This document shows positions 27,780-37,307 of a stretch of DNA of 64,000 bases, in pieces. Position numbers and translations under genes: made by a program. Source of the stretch: Lachnospiraceae bacterium Marseille-Q4251 (GTDB lineage: Bacteria > Bacillota > Clostridia > Lachnospirales > Lachnospiraceae); NCBI GenBank assembly GCA_018223435.1, contig JAGTTO010000001.1, positions 1 to 64,000 on the forward strand, given 5' to 3'. The notes beneath the pieces were generated by a model. That model made no database searches. It was given only the letters and a program-made list of their open reading frames with translations, and was not told the DNA's origin. How positions within the stretch are numbered: the stretch's first letter is position 1; each line of letters opens with the position of its first letter.

Positions 27780-28484
27780 ATGACAGAATATAAGACCATG
27801 AAAGACCTGCCTTCAGAGGAGAAACCCTATGAAAAATTTGAAACCCGGGGAGCAGAAGCACTGACAGACGCAGAGCTTCTGGCCGTCCTTTTGCGATCGG
27901 GTACCCGGGGAAGTTCTTCTCTTGATCTGGCACGGCTCCTCTTGAGTCCGGAGATTTCCGGCGGGGGCCTTTTGAACCTTTATCACATGAGCACCCGGGA
28001 ACTGATGAAGCTTCCCGGGATCGGCAGAGTGAAAGCGATCCAGCTGAAATGCCTTCTGGAGCTTTCCAGGAGGATCGCGAAAGAGCCGTTCAGAAAAGAA
28101 CTGTCTTTTGACAGCCCAAAGTCCATTGCGGATTATTATATGGAAGATTTCCGGCATGCGGAGCAGGAGCACATGATGATCCTGATGCTGGACACGAAAG
28201 GCGGTTTTCTGGGAGAAGCCGTCATTTCTATCGGCACAGTCAACGCTTCCCTGGTCTCTCCGAGAGAGATTTTCCTGAAAGCGCTGGCTTTTCATGCGGT
28301 GTCCGTGATTATGCTCCACAATCATCCCAGCGGGGACCCGACTCCCAGTGAAGAAGATCTGCTTCTGACCCTCCGTGTCAGCAAAGCGGGGGAAATGATC
28401 GGGATCGAACTTTTGGATCATCTGGTCCTGGGAGACCGAAAGTACATAAGTTTCAGAGAACAGGGCTTTTTTGATAAAAATTAA
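27780..28484 (+). CDS. radC: RadC family JAB1/MPN-domain protein
   Basis: The 234-residue protein has an N-terminal helix-hairpin-helix region (LMKLPGIGRVKAIQL) and a C-terminal JAB/MPN metallo-domain with HNHPSGDPTPSEED, the zinc-binding motif. Despite its name, a repair role for RadC is not established. The ATG at 27780 is chosen for the GGGAGAG before it. It precedes mreB, the order common in Firmicutes (radC-mreBCD). Confidence 0.93.
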   Translation: MTEYKTMKDLPSEEKPYEKFETRGAEALTDAELLAVLLRSGTRGSSSLDLARLLLSPEISGGGLLNLYHMSTRELMKLPGIGRVKAIQLKCLLELSRRIAKEPFRKELSFDSPKSIADYYMEDFRHAEQEHMMILMLDTKGGFLGEAVISIGTVNASLVSPREIFLKALAFHAVSVIMLHNHPSGDPTPSEEDLLLTLRVSKAGEMIGIELLDHLVLGDRKYISFREQGFFDKN

Positions 28485-28522
28485 GTGTACGCGCTTAAAG
28501 CAGTAAAGAGAGGGGAACAGAT

Positions 28523-29548
28523 ATGTCTTTAAAACGTATTTGCGGAGTGGACCTCGGAAGCGATACGATCAAAATCTGCGATAAAAACCAGAAAAAACTT
28601 CTTTGTGAAAAAAATATGATAGCGGTGAGAAACCGGACGGATCTCATCGGAGTCGGGCAGGATGCTTTTGAAATTTATGAGAAAGCTCCCTCAGACGTCT
28701 ATGCGGGCTGCCCCATCCAGAACGGTTCCCTGGCGGAGGGAAGCAGTCAGGAGACCATCTTGATCCATCTGATGAAAAATTTTTCTACATTCTTTACTCA
28801 TCACCCCAATATTTACATTACAGCTCCCACAGATATCACAGAGGTGGAGCGTCGGGCCTATTACAAAATCCTTTCCGGTCGGCTCCGGGCCAAAAGCGTG
28901 ATGCTGGTGGAAAAAGGCGTGGCGGACGCAGCCGGTATCGGGATGCCTCTTGACTCACCGGAAGGTCAGATGATCGTGAATCTCGGCGGCGACCGCACAG
29001 AGATCTCTGTAATCTCCGAAGGAAAAACAATTATTCAGAGGACACTCCGCACCGGCGGTCATACGCTGGACGAGGATATCATGAACATGGTGAAAAAACA
29101 GTTTCAGCTGAATATTGGCCGAAAGACGGCGGAGGCGCTGAAAAATCAGCTGGCATATCTTCTGAACGGTCCGGCTCTTGAGATGCGTGTCTTCGGCATT
29201 CATACGGTGACGGGACTCCCACGGCAGGTGGCGATTCCGGCTCTCGCTGTCAGCGTGTCGATTGTGGACACCATTGACGCCATCACGGAGGTGGTAAAAA
29301 CCACGATGGAACGGACACCGCCCCAGCTTCTGGAAAACATCCGGAAAAACGGCATTTATCTCACCGGCGGCGTTTCCCTTCTTCCGAATCTTTCCATTTA
29401 TATGCAGAAAGAGCTGGAAGTTCCGGTTTACAATGTATCCGATCCGATCTTTACTACGGTCCGGGGACTTGTCCGGATCATGAACGATTCGGATCTTCGG
29501 AAAAAAGCAGCCTTCACACTGAAGGATTTTGCAGGAAATCTCATCTAG
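28523..29548 (+). CDS. mreB: Rod shape-determining protein MreB family
   Basis: The 341-residue actin-like ATPase has the phosphate-1 motif GVDLGSDTIKI, connect-1/phosphate-2 (VNLGGDRTEISVI), and the adenosine motif YLTGGVSLLPNL. MreB filaments organise lateral wall synthesis with MreC, MreD, RodA and PBP2, all encoded immediately downstream. Some positions differ from classical MreB (for example PTDITEVERRAYY instead of the usual PxxxTxVERRA), so an MreB-like paralogue is possible, but its place at the head of mreCD supports MreB. GAGGGGAAC precedes the ATG. Confidence 0.88.
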   Translation: MSLKRICGVDLGSDTIKICDKNQKKLLCEKNMIAVRNRTDLIGVGQDAFEIYEKAPSDVYAGCPIQNGSLAEGSSQETILIHLMKNFSTFFTHHPNIYITAPTDITEVERRAYYKILSGRLRAKSVMLVEKGVADAAGIGMPLDSPEGQMIVNLGGDRTEISVISEGKTIIQRTLRTGGHTLDEDIMNMVKKQFQLNIGRKTAEALKNQLAYLLNGPALEMRVFGIHTVTGLPRQVAIPALAVSVSIVDTIDAITEVVKTTMERTPPQLLENIRKNGIYLTGGVSLLPNLSIYMQKELEVPVYNVSDPIFTTVRGLVRIMNDSDLRKKAAFTLKDFAGNLI

Positions 29549-29562
29549 GATAAGGAATGGCT

Positions 29563-30534
29563 ATGAAGAAAAAAATCAACGACTCCAAGAAAAGCAAATA
29601 TATTTTTGTGACGCTCTGCATCGGCTGCTGCGCCCTGGTGATTCTTTCTCTGGCTTCGGATATGTCCGTCGGGCCGCTGAAATATGTGAGCGGCTATGTG
29701 ATCACACCGATTCAGAAAGGGCTGAACGAGGTTGGAAACTGGATTTCCGATAAAGGAGTTTATCTCCAGAGTAACGTGGACTATGCAGCTCAGTGCAAAG
29801 AACTTCAGGAAAAGGTAGACCAGCTGACAGCGGAGAACACGGAGCTCCTTGCCGACCGGGAAGAGAAAGAACGCCTGGAAAAGCAGCTGGAACTCAGCGC
29901 CCAGTACGATTACGATAAAGTCGGCGCCAGAGTCATTGCGAGGGATTCTGACAACTGGTTCAACGTTTTTACGATTGATAAAGGCAGCGACGACGGCATT
30001 GAGGTGAACAACAACGTAATTTCCAACGGCGGCCTTGTGGGTATTGTGACTGACGTCGGCCCCAATTACGCCATTGTGCGCTCGATTATTGATGATTATA
30101 GCAATGTCAGCGCCATGGTGACGACTACGGAGGACACCTGTATCATCGCAGGAGATCTCCGCCTCATCGACGAGGGAAAGATCAATCTGGTCAAGCTCAC
30201 CGACAGCCGGGACAAGGTGACAGTGGGTGACAAAGTGGTCACTTCTGATATCAGCAGCCGTTTCCTTCCAGGAATTCTTATTGGCTATATCAGCGAGATT
30301 TCCATGGATTCCAATAATCTGACCAAATCCGGTTATATCACGCCGGCGGTCGATTTCCGGCATCTCCGTGAAGTGATTGTTATCCGGGATCAGAAGGAAG
30401 TGGCCGGAGCGGATGAATCTCTGAAACAGGCTGCCAGCAAGGAGACCGAAGGCCTGGTAAATGACAGCACCGAGGCGGCGACGGCCGCTGAGACAGAAAC
30501 AGCAGACACTGCTGCTTCTGACAACGGACAGTAA
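29563..30534 (+). CDS. mreC: Rod shape-determining protein MreC
   Basis: This bitopic protein has a short cytoplasmic Lys-rich start, a membrane segment (about residues 15-35), a coiled coil (about 70-110: CKELQEKVDQLTAENTELL), and the beta-barrel MreC domain (GARVIARDSDNWFNVFTIDKG, NNVISNGGLVG, VVTSDISSRFLPGILIGYI). It ends in a low-complexity Thr/Ala/Glu tail. The ATG at 29563 has AAGGA six bases upstream; the ATG two codons earlier (29557) overlaps that site. It is 14 bases after mreB. Confidence 0.93.
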   Translation: MKKKINDSKKSKYIFVTLCIGCCALVILSLASDMSVGPLKYVSGYVITPIQKGLNEVGNWISDKGVYLQSNVDYAAQCKELQEKVDQLTAENTELLADREEKERLEKQLELSAQYDYDKVGARVIARDSDNWFNVFTIDKGSDDGIEVNNNVISNGGLVGIVTDVGPNYAIVRSIIDDYSNVSAMVTTTEDTCIIAGDLRLIDEGKINLVKLTDSRDKVTVGDKVVTSDISSRFLPGILIGYISEISMDSNNLTKSGYITPAVDFRHLREVIVIRDQKEVAGADESLKQAASKETEGLVNDSTEAATAAETETADTAASDNGQ

Positions 30535-30546
30535 AGGAGGAGCAAG

Positions 30547-31074
30547 ATGAGAATAAGACGACGGATTATTATGATCCTGCTGATTTTCTTCTGCTTTCTA
30601 CTTCAGTCCACGCTTTTTCAGAACATCTTTGCCGCGGCAGAGATCGCACCGAATTTCATGGTGATTCTCACTGTGTCCTTCGGACTGATGAGAGGGAAAA
30701 GAGAGGGAATGTTTGTGGGTTTTCTGGGAGGGATCCTTTCGGATCTGTTCTTCGGAAGCGCCCTGGGCTTTACGGCCCTTCTTTATGTGATCATCGGATA
30801 CTGCTGCGGTTTCTGCTACCGTATTTTTTACGATGATGATGTAAAAATGCCGGTTATCCTCATTGCTGTGAGCGATATCGGTTATGGGATAGCCATGTAT
30901 GCCTTTCAGTTTCTTCTCCGGGGCCGTGTGGATTTTCTCTTTTATGTAAGAAGAGTTATCATCCCGGAGATGATTTACACCGTTGTGGTTACTCTGGTGG
31001 TATACAGGCTGCTGTTACTGTTGAACCGTAAACTTGAAAAAGCAGAACAAAGGAGTGTAGGCAGCTTTGTTTGA
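30547..31074 (+). CDS. mreD: Rod shape-determining protein MreD
   Basis: The 175-residue hydrophobic protein has five or so membrane segments and the MreD pattern (LLQSTLFQNI, PNFMVILTVSFGLMRGKREGMFVGFLGGILSDLFFG). It is the membrane partner of MreC in the elongasome. GGAGG precedes the ATG 12 bases after mreC; its stop overlaps the PBP2 start by eight bases. Confidence 0.93.
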   Translation: MRIRRRIIMILLIFFCFLLQSTLFQNIFAAAEIAPNFMVILTVSFGLMRGKREGMFVGFLGGILSDLFFGSALGFTALLYVIIGYCCGFCYRIFYDDDVKMPVILIAVSDIGYGIAMYAFQFLLRGRVDFLFYVRRVIIPEMIYTVVVTLVVYRLLLLLNRKLEKAEQRSVGSFV

Positions 31075-33994
31075 TAACGTAAAAAGTACACTTTCAAAGG
31101 CGATAAAGTCCAGAATCCTGATTTTGATCCTGGTTCTTATCGTTCTCGCCTTTATTTTGGTCCAGAGGCTTTTCCAGCTGCAGATCATCAACGGAGAAAG
31201 CTATCAGACAGATTTTACCATGCAGATTAAGAGAACCAGGGAGCTTAAGAGCACCCGTGGAAATATCCTGGACAGCGACGGTAATCCTCTGGCCTACAAC
31301 CGGCTTTCCTATTCTGTTACCTTTGCAGACAGCGGAAGCTATAACTCGACGAAAGAGCAGAATCTGACTCTCAACAGCTCCATGTACGGGATTCTGAAGA
31401 TCCTGGAGGACAATGGCGATGAAGTCAGCACCAGCAGCTTTGCCATCGGTCTTGATGACAACGGCAGCTATTATTTCACGAAGAGCAGTTTCAACCTGCA
31501 GCGATTCAAGGCCGATATCTACGGAAGACTGACGATCGACGATATGAGCGATGAGGAAAAAAATGCGACTGCAGAAAAAATGATCGAGGAGATGTGCGCC
31601 GCTAAAAAATTCGGGCTGGATCTTTCTTCTTATGATAAAGCCGACCTGGAAGCCTATGGCCTTCCGGACAGTTTCACGAAAGAAGAAATTTTAAAGCTTG
31701 CAGCTATGCGAAGCGCCGTGGCGTCCAACAGCTATCAGAAGTATGTAACCTCCACACTGGCTACGGATGTGAGTGAAAAGACTATGTCTCTGATTATGGA
31801 GAACAAAGACCTTTATCCCGGCGTGGATATCGAGGAAGATTCCATCCGTGTCTATGAGGACAGCAAATATTTTGCACCGCTGATCGGTTACACCGGTCAG
31901 ATCTCCGCGGAAGAAATGGAGAGCCTCAACGCAGACGGTGGAAATTACAAAAATGGCGATATCGTTGGAAAATCCGGCCTGGAGCAGCATTTTGAGAAAG
32001 AGCTTCAGGGTGAAAAGGGTTCCCAGACCGTCTACGTCGATAATATGGGTAAAGTTGTTGATGAAGAGGCGGAGGTAAATCCCGAGGCCGGAAGCAACAT
32101 TCAGCTTACCATCAACCGGGATCTTCAGAAGACGGCTTACGATATCCTGGAGTCTTACATCGCAGCCATCGTCTACCAGAACATGGTAGATGCCAAGGAA
32201 GTGGACAACGAAAGCGGCGGTTCTGACGAGATCAGGATACCTGTGTACGAAGTTTATTATGCTTTGTTTGAAAACCAGATCCTTGATGTGGAGCATCTTT
32301 CCTCGGATGATGCCAGCGATCTGGAAAAACAGGTCTATCAGGCTTTCCTCTCCAAGGAGGAGAATGTATTTTCTGAGATCCGCAGTGAGCTGACTTCTGA
32401 CACTCCTACGGCTTATCAGGATCTCACCAATGAGATGAAAGCATACTCTTCCTATATCGTGAACGATATGCTGGCTGAGGGCACGGGCATCTTGGATACG
32501 GACGCCATCGACAAGAATGATGAGACCTACAAGGCCTGGAGAGAGGACGAGACCATCAGCCTGAAGGAATTTCTCACCTATGCCATCAGCAAGGACTGGA
32601 TCGATATCGGAAAACTTCAGCTGGATTCCGAATATCTGGCTTCCGACGAGATCTATAATGCTCTGGCAGATTACATTTTTGACTATCTGAAAACAGATGA
32701 TGCCTTCACAAGACAGGTATACAAGTACATGATCGAGGAAGAACAGCTCAGCGGCCGTGATATCTGCCTTCTTCTCTTTGACCAAGGAATACTGGAGAAG
32801 AACGATGACGATTATACCGCTCTGGCATCAGGTACGATGGGCGCTTATGATTTCATCCGCTCCAAGATCTACAAGCTGGAGCTGACACCGGCCCAGCTGG
32901 CTCTGGAACCCTGCTCCGGTTCTGTAGTCATTACGGATCCGGACAATGGCAACGTGCTGGCCTGTGTAACCTATCCCAGCTATGACAATAACCTGCTGGC
33001 AAACACAATGGACAGTAAATATTATGAGAAACTCCGCACGGACAAATCCAGTCCCTTCTATAATCGTGCGACCCAGGAGGTAACAGCTCCAGGTTCCACC
33101 TTCAAGCTGGTGACTGCCACCGCCGGAGTCATGGAGAATAAGATCTCCATTTATGATACCATCACCTGTACCGGTAAATTTGACCTGGTAGAGAAGGATA
33201 ATCCCATCAACTGCTGGATTTATTCCGCAGCGGACGGCTGGGGATCCCATGGACCGGAAACGCTGGAGACAGCCATCCGTGATTCCTGTAACTTCTATTT
33301 TAATACGGTTGGTTATTATCTGGGTCAGAACGAAAATGGAGAATACGTCGGCGATATGACTCTTCTCAATAAATATGCGGAGATGTACGGTTTCGATTCC
33401 ACCAGCGGCATCGAGATCAGCGAGATGGATCCCCAGATCGCTACCGCCGACCCGACCCGTGCAGCTATGGGACAGAGTAACAACGCATTCACGACTTCCC
33501 AGCTGGCCAGATATGTGACGACCCTGGCAAACAGCGGAACCTGCTATGACCTGACCCTTCTCGACAAGATCACCGACGCTTCCGGAAATACCCAGGAAGA
33601 GCCGGATCCGGTGGTACACAACCGCCTGGAGCTCCCGCAGGATCTCTGGACGACGATTCATGCAGGTATGCATGATGTGACCATCAATAACGGAAATGGT
33701 ATCTTTGCTAATCTGCAGACCCAGTACAACTTCAACGCAGCCGGAAAAACCGGTACGGCCCAGCAGAGAACAGATAAAGCGAACCATGCGCTGTTTATCG
33801 GATATGCCCCCTATGAAAATCCTGAGATTTCCATGGCAGTCCGTATCACTAACGGTTACTCCTCCAGAAACGCAGCTCTGGTGGCAAAAGACATCATGTG
33901 CTATTATTTCAATCTGAAGGATAAAGATACCATTATCGACGGTACCGCAGGAAATGCGATCCAGAATGTAACAAAGGGCAGTAGCCAGGATTAA
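31067..33994 (+). CDS. mrdA: Penicillin-binding protein 2 (class B, elongasome transpeptidase)
   Basis: The 975-residue protein has an N-terminal membrane anchor (about 17-37), the PBP dimerisation region (KSTRGNILDSDGNPLAYN; KSGLEQHFEKELQGEKG), and a transpeptidase domain with STFK (677-680), SCN (740-742) and KTGTAQ (894-899). It cross-links wall peptides in elongation together with RodA. It is longer than most PBP2: about 250 acidic, helix-rich residues (roughly 350-605) separate the dimerisation part from the transpeptidase. The start is TTG at 31067, with AGGAG nine bases before it, overlapping mreD. Confidence 0.92.
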   Translation: MFDNVKSTLSKAIKSRILILILVLIVLAFILVQRLFQLQIINGESYQTDFTMQIKRTRELKSTRGNILDSDGNPLAYNRLSYSVTFADSGSYNSTKEQNLTLNSSMYGILKILEDNGDEVSTSSFAIGLDDNGSYYFTKSSFNLQRFKADIYGRLTIDDMSDEEKNATAEKMIEEMCAAKKFGLDLSSYDKADLEAYGLPDSFTKEEILKLAAMRSAVASNSYQKYVTSTLATDVSEKTMSLIMENKDLYPGVDIEEDSIRVYEDSKYFAPLIGYTGQISAEEMESLNADGGNYKNGDIVGKSGLEQHFEKELQGEKGSQTVYVDNMGKVVDEEAEVNPEAGSNIQLTINRDLQKTAYDILESYIAAIVYQNMVDAKEVDNESGGSDEIRIPVYEVYYALFENQILDVEHLSSDDASDLEKQVYQAFLSKEENVFSEIRSELTSDTPTAYQDLTNEMKAYSSYIVNDMLAEGTGILDTDAIDKNDETYKAWREDETISLKEFLTYAISKDWIDIGKLQLDSEYLASDEIYNALADYIFDYLKTDDAFTRQVYKYMIEEEQLSGRDICLLLFDQGILEKNDDDYTALASGTMGAYDFIRSKIYKLELTPAQLALEPCSGSVVITDPDNGNVLACVTYPSYDNNLLANTMDSKYYEKLRTDKSSPFYNRATQEVTAPGSTFKLVTATAGVMENKISIYDTITCTGKFDLVEKDNPINCWIYSAADGWGSHGPETLETAIRDSCNFYFNTVGYYLGQNENGEYVGDMTLLNKYAEMYGFDSTSGIEISEMDPQIATADPTRAAMGQSNNAFTTSQLARYVTTLANSGTCYDLTLLDKITDASGNTQEEPDPVVHNRLELPQDLWTTIHAGMHDVTINNGNGIFANLQTQYNFNAAGKTGTAQQRTDKANHALFIGYAPYENPEISMAVRITNGYSSRNAALVAKDIMCYYFNLKDKDTIIDGTAGNAIQNVTKGSSQD

Positions 33995-34018
33995 ACAAAA
34001 GCAGGAGGCCAGAGAAAA

Positions 34019-34696
34019 ATGAACATCCATTCCGTGATTATCAAATGCAATAAGTACGGTCTGATCGTTATTCTGGATAAAGATCTTCCCTTTGAGGAAC
34101 TGTTGAAGGACATTGAAGATAAATTCAAAGAATCCGCAAAGTTTTTCAAAAATGCCAAGATGGCTATGACAATCCGGGGACGGGTATTAAGCCAGTCAGA
34201 AGAAAAGCAGGTGGTGGAGACCATCGTCAACAGCTGTGGACTCCATATCCTCTGTGTTATCGACGAAGATCAGAAAGAGGAAATGCTTTTTCATCAGGCA
34301 GTGGATAAGGCCATGGAGGCAAAAGAAACAGAGGACGGCTGGTTTTACCGGGGAACACTCCGGGCCGGCCAGGTTCTGGAGACCGAGCACAGCATTGTGA
34401 TCATCGGAGATGTGAATCCCGGAGCCAATGTGGTTTCCAAGGGAAACATCGTGATCCTGGGTTCCCTTCGGGGGACGGCCTATGCGGGAGCTACTGGTGA
34501 CAGAAGCTGCTTTGTCGCAGCTCTCGTCATGAAGCCTATTCAGGTCAAGATTGCAGATAAAATGGCCCGGAGCGCTATCACCAAGCGGGTGGATATCGCG
34601 GAATACAAGATGGACCCGAAAATCGCCTATGTAAAAGAAGATCACATTTATGTGAAACCTATTTCCCAGGAAGCCCTGGGAGAGCTTTCCGTATAA
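34019..34696 (+). CDS. minC: Septum site-determining protein MinC
   Basis: The 225-residue protein has an N-terminal FtsZ-inhibiting domain and a C-terminal beta-helix (GDVNPGANVVSKGNIVILGSLRGTAYAG), the part that binds MinD and dimerises. It blocks division away from midcell. It leads minC-minD-minE, embedded between PBP2 and rodA, with CAGGAGGCC before the ATG. Confidence 0.92.
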   Translation: MNIHSVIIKCNKYGLIVILDKDLPFEELLKDIEDKFKESAKFFKNAKMAMTIRGRVLSQSEEKQVVETIVNSCGLHILCVIDEDQKEEMLFHQAVDKAMEAKETEDGWFYRGTLRAGQVLETEHSIVIIGDVNPGANVVSKGNIVILGSLRGTAYAGATGDRSCFVAALVMKPIQVKIADKMARSAITKRVDIAEYKMDPKIAYVKEDHIYVKPISQEALGELSV

Positions 34697-34761
34697 GATC
34701 AGAAAAACACCAAGGATGACCAAACCAGTAATTGAATGAGATGGAAATCGGAGGCAAAACT

Positions 34762-35556
34762 ATGAGTGAAGTCATTGTGATAACATCTGGAAAAGGCGGC
34801 GTGGGAAAGACCACCGCTACAGCAAATATCGGAATGGGCCTGGCCCGTATGAAAAAGAGGACCGTGGTCATTGATACAGACATCGGTCTTCGGAATCTGG
34901 ATGTGGTTCTGGGGCTGGAAAACCGGATCGTCTACAATATGGTGGATGTCATCGAGGGAAACTGCCGTCTCAAGCAGGCGCTGATCAAGGATAAGCGTTG
35001 CCCGGAGCTTTCCCTTCTTCCTTCCGCCCAGACCAGAGACAAATCCGCAGTAACTCCGGAACAGATGATCAAGCTGACGGAGGAACTGAAGGAACATTTT
35101 GACTATGTACTCTTGGATTGCCCCGCAGGCATCGAGCAGGGCTTTAAAAATGCCATTGCCGGAGCGGAGCGGGCTATTGTGGTTACAACTCCGGAGGTTT
35201 CCGCCATCCGTGACGCGGATCGGATCATTGGCCTGTTGGAAGCTGCTGACCTCCGGGATATCGACCTTCTGATCAACCGGATCCGGCCGGATATGGTGCG
35301 GCGCGGAGAGATGATGTCCGTGGAGGATGTTGTGGAGATCCTCGCGGTAAATCTCATCGGAGCGGTGCCAGATGACGAGGAGGTGGTCATCTTCACAAAT
35401 CAGGGAGAACCTCTGGTAGGAGACGATACGCCGGCAGGACAGGCATTTTTCAACGTGTGCCGCAGGATTCTCGGTGAGGAAGTGCCTCTGATGGAGCTTG
35501 ACCGGACACAGGGCTTTCTCTCCAGAATATCCGGGCTGTTTCATAGGAACAGATAA
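34762..35556 (+). CDS. minD: Septum site-determining ATPase MinD
   Basis: The 264-residue ATPase has the deviant Walker A SGKGGVGKTTATANIG, DTDIGLRNLDVVLGLENR, LLDCPAGIEQGF, and a C-terminal amphipathic membrane-targeting helix (LSRISGLFHRN). It recruits MinC to the membrane and is displaced by MinE. Start at 34762, where GGAGG precedes the ATG; a longer start 30 bases upstream lacks a ribosome binding site. Confidence 0.97.
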   Translation: MSEVIVITSGKGGVGKTTATANIGMGLARMKKRTVVIDTDIGLRNLDVVLGLENRIVYNMVDVIEGNCRLKQALIKDKRCPELSLLPSAQTRDKSAVTPEQMIKLTEELKEHFDYVLLDCPAGIEQGFKNAIAGAERAIVVTTPEVSAIRDADRIIGLLEAADLRDIDLLINRIRPDMVRRGEMMSVEDVVEILAVNLIGAVPDDEEVVIFTNQGEPLVGDDTPAGQAFFNVCRRILGEEVPLMELDRTQGFLSRISGLFHRNR

Positions 35557-35568
35557 CGGAGGGCTTCT

Positions 35569-35820
35569 ATGAAAAAATTCAGTTTCATGCGTCAGGATAA
35601 TTCCTGCAGGGTTGCGAAAGACAGACTGTCCACGGTGGTGCTGTCAGACAGGCTGAACTGTACGCCGGAGATGGTGGAACTGATGAAACAGGAAATTTTA
35701 TCCGTCATGGAAAAATACCTGGAAATTGACAGAACCAGGATGACGATACACTTGGAAATAACGACCAAAGAAGAACAGGGTGTGAAACATGCTAAGACAA
35801 TACAGATTAAAGGACTATAA
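35569..35820 (+). CDS. minE: Cell division topological specificity factor MinE
   Basis: The 83-residue protein is of MinE size, with the N-terminal MinD-activating segment (KDRLSTVVLSDR) and the C-terminal topology domain (LEITTKEEQG). It starts 13 bases after minD. Its last 32 bases overlap the start of rodA in another frame. The presence of MinE means a MinCDE oscillator type rather than DivIVA-based control of MinCD. Confidence 0.93.
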   Translation: MKKFSFMRQDNSCRVAKDRLSTVVLSDRLNCTPEMVELMKQEILSVMEKYLEIDRTRMTIHLEITTKEEQGVKHAKTIQIKGL

Positions 35821-36895
35821 TTTTCGACTGATCATATGGGTGATCGCGCTTTCTGTCGTGGGAATCCTGGTGATCGGAAGTGCAAAAGAGAGCGTACAGA
35901 CAAAACAGATCGCGGGACTGATTCTGGGACTGGTGATCATGGTGATCACCTCACTGATCGATTACAGCTGGGTTTTGGGTTTTTACTGGCTTTCTTATTT
36001 TGTGGGTATCGGACTTCTTGCCGCCGTGCTGCTTGCCGGTGAAAATGTGGGTGGTGCAACACGTTGGATTCGTGTGGGAGGAGTCCTGCAGTTTCAGCCT
36101 TCCGATGTGGTAAAAATCCTGATGATCGCATTTTTTGCCAAGTTTTTTTCAAAACATGAAGAAGATATCAGCCGCTTCAAAACGATCCTGATCGCCTTGC
36201 TTCTTGTGGCAGCTCCGACAGCCCTGCTTTTGAAGGAACCGGATCTTTCCACGACCATCGTATTTGTATTACTTTTTTGTGCAATGTTTTTTGTATCAGG
36301 ATTGAGTTATAAAATTGTTGGTGGTATAATAGTGGCATGTGTTCCGTTGGCGGTTCTCCTTATGAGTCTGATTCTGTCGCCGGATCAGCAGGTTCTCCAG
36401 GGCTATCAGGCAAATCGTATCCTGGCGTGGCTGAAACCGGAGGAGTATCCAGATATTGCCAGACAGCAGGTAAATTCGATCATAGCCATCGGATCCGGAC
36501 AGCTTTACGGAAAAGGTCTGGACAATAATGTGGTTTCGTCAGTAAAAAACGGAAATTTCATTTCCGAATCCCAGACAGACTTTATTTTCGCTGTGGCCGG
36601 TGAGGAGCTTGGTTTTCTTGGATGTTGTATCATTATTATCCTGGAGCTTCTGATTGCTTTGGAGTGTATCAACATCGGAAGACATGCAAGAGATCTTCCA
36701 GGCACCCTTGTAGGGTGCGGAATGGGAGCTTTGATCTTTTTTCAGAGCTTTATCAACATCTGTGTTACGACTGGCCTGATGCCAAACACCGGCCTTACAC
36801 TTCCCTTTGTAAGCTACGGGCTGACATCTCTTGTCAGCTTCTGTATCGGAATCGGTCTGGTTCTGAATGTAGGGCTTCAGGTACGAAAATATTAA
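35789..36895 (+). CDS. rodA: RodA/FtsW-family SEDS glycosyltransferase
   Basis: The 368-residue polytopic protein has about ten membrane segments and SEDS motifs (GGATRWIRVGGVLQFQPSDVVK, LLKEPDLSTTIVF, QSQTDFIFAVAGEELGFLG-like, NTGLTLPFVSYGLTSLVS). It polymerises glycan strands and works with the PBP2 encoded four genes upstream, so RodA is preferred over FtsW. The ATG lies inside minE; AACAGGGTG serves as its ribosome binding region. Confidence 0.93.
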   Translation: MLRQYRLKDYNFRLIIWVIALSVVGILVIGSAKESVQTKQIAGLILGLVIMVITSLIDYSWVLGFYWLSYFVGIGLLAAVLLAGENVGGATRWIRVGGVLQFQPSDVVKILMIAFFAKFFSKHEEDISRFKTILIALLLVAAPTALLLKEPDLSTTIVFVLLFCAMFFVSGLSYKIVGGIIVACVPLAVLLMSLILSPDQQVLQGYQANRILAWLKPEEYPDIARQQVNSIIAIGSGQLYGKGLDNNVVSSVKNGNFISESQTDFIFAVAGEELGFLGCCIIIILELLIALECINIGRHARDLPGTLVGCGMGALIFFQSFINICVTTGLMPNTGLTLPFVSYGLTSLVSFCIGIGLVLNVGLQVRKY

Positions 36896-36911
36896 CAGGG
36901 GGTAGCAAATC

Positions 36912-37307
36912 ATGAACATTGGATTAGTTGCACATGACGCGAAAAAGATTTTAATGCAGAATTTCTGCATCGCATACAGAGGAATCCTGAGTAAAAATAC
37001 TCTGTATGCCACAGATACCACCGGACGGCTCATTGAAGAAGTCACAAATCTGAATGTCCATCGATACCTGGCCGGACACCTAGGCGGAATCCAGCAGATG
37101 GCGGCGCAGATTGAGAATAACGGCATCGACCTTATGATTTTTCTTCGGGATCCCATGAATCCCAAAAAATTCGAGCCAGATATCAAGGATATTTTCCGTC
37201 TTTGTGATACCCACAACATTCCACTGGCTACGAACTTGGCAACAGCAGAATTGCTCATCAAATCATTAGACAGAGGAGATTTAGAGTGGCGTGAGATGTA
37301 CAAATAA
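36912..37307 (+). CDS. mgsA: Methylglyoxal synthase
   Basis: The 131-residue enzyme turns dihydroxyacetone phosphate into methylglyoxal, a phosphate-releasing bypass of lower glycolysis. Motifs: LVAHDAKKILM (substrate-binding region), TDTTGRLIEE, GHLGGIQQMAAQI, and FLRDPMNPKKFEPDI with the catalytic aspartates. It lies in the shape/division cluster right after rodA; the last 17 bases overlap the next gene. Confidence 0.95.
   Translation: MNIGLVAHDAKKILMQNFCIAYRGILSKNTLYATDTTGRLIEEVTNLNVHRYLAGHLGGIQQMAAQIENNGIDLMIFLRDPMNPKKFEPDIKDIFRLCDTHNIPLATNLATAELLIKSLDRGDLEWREMYK

Noticed and set aside
32828..34030. 400-codon minus-strand frame opposite the PBP2 transpeptidase domain
   Set aside because: It is antisense to the STFK/KTG domain, has no initiation signals and resembles no protein family.
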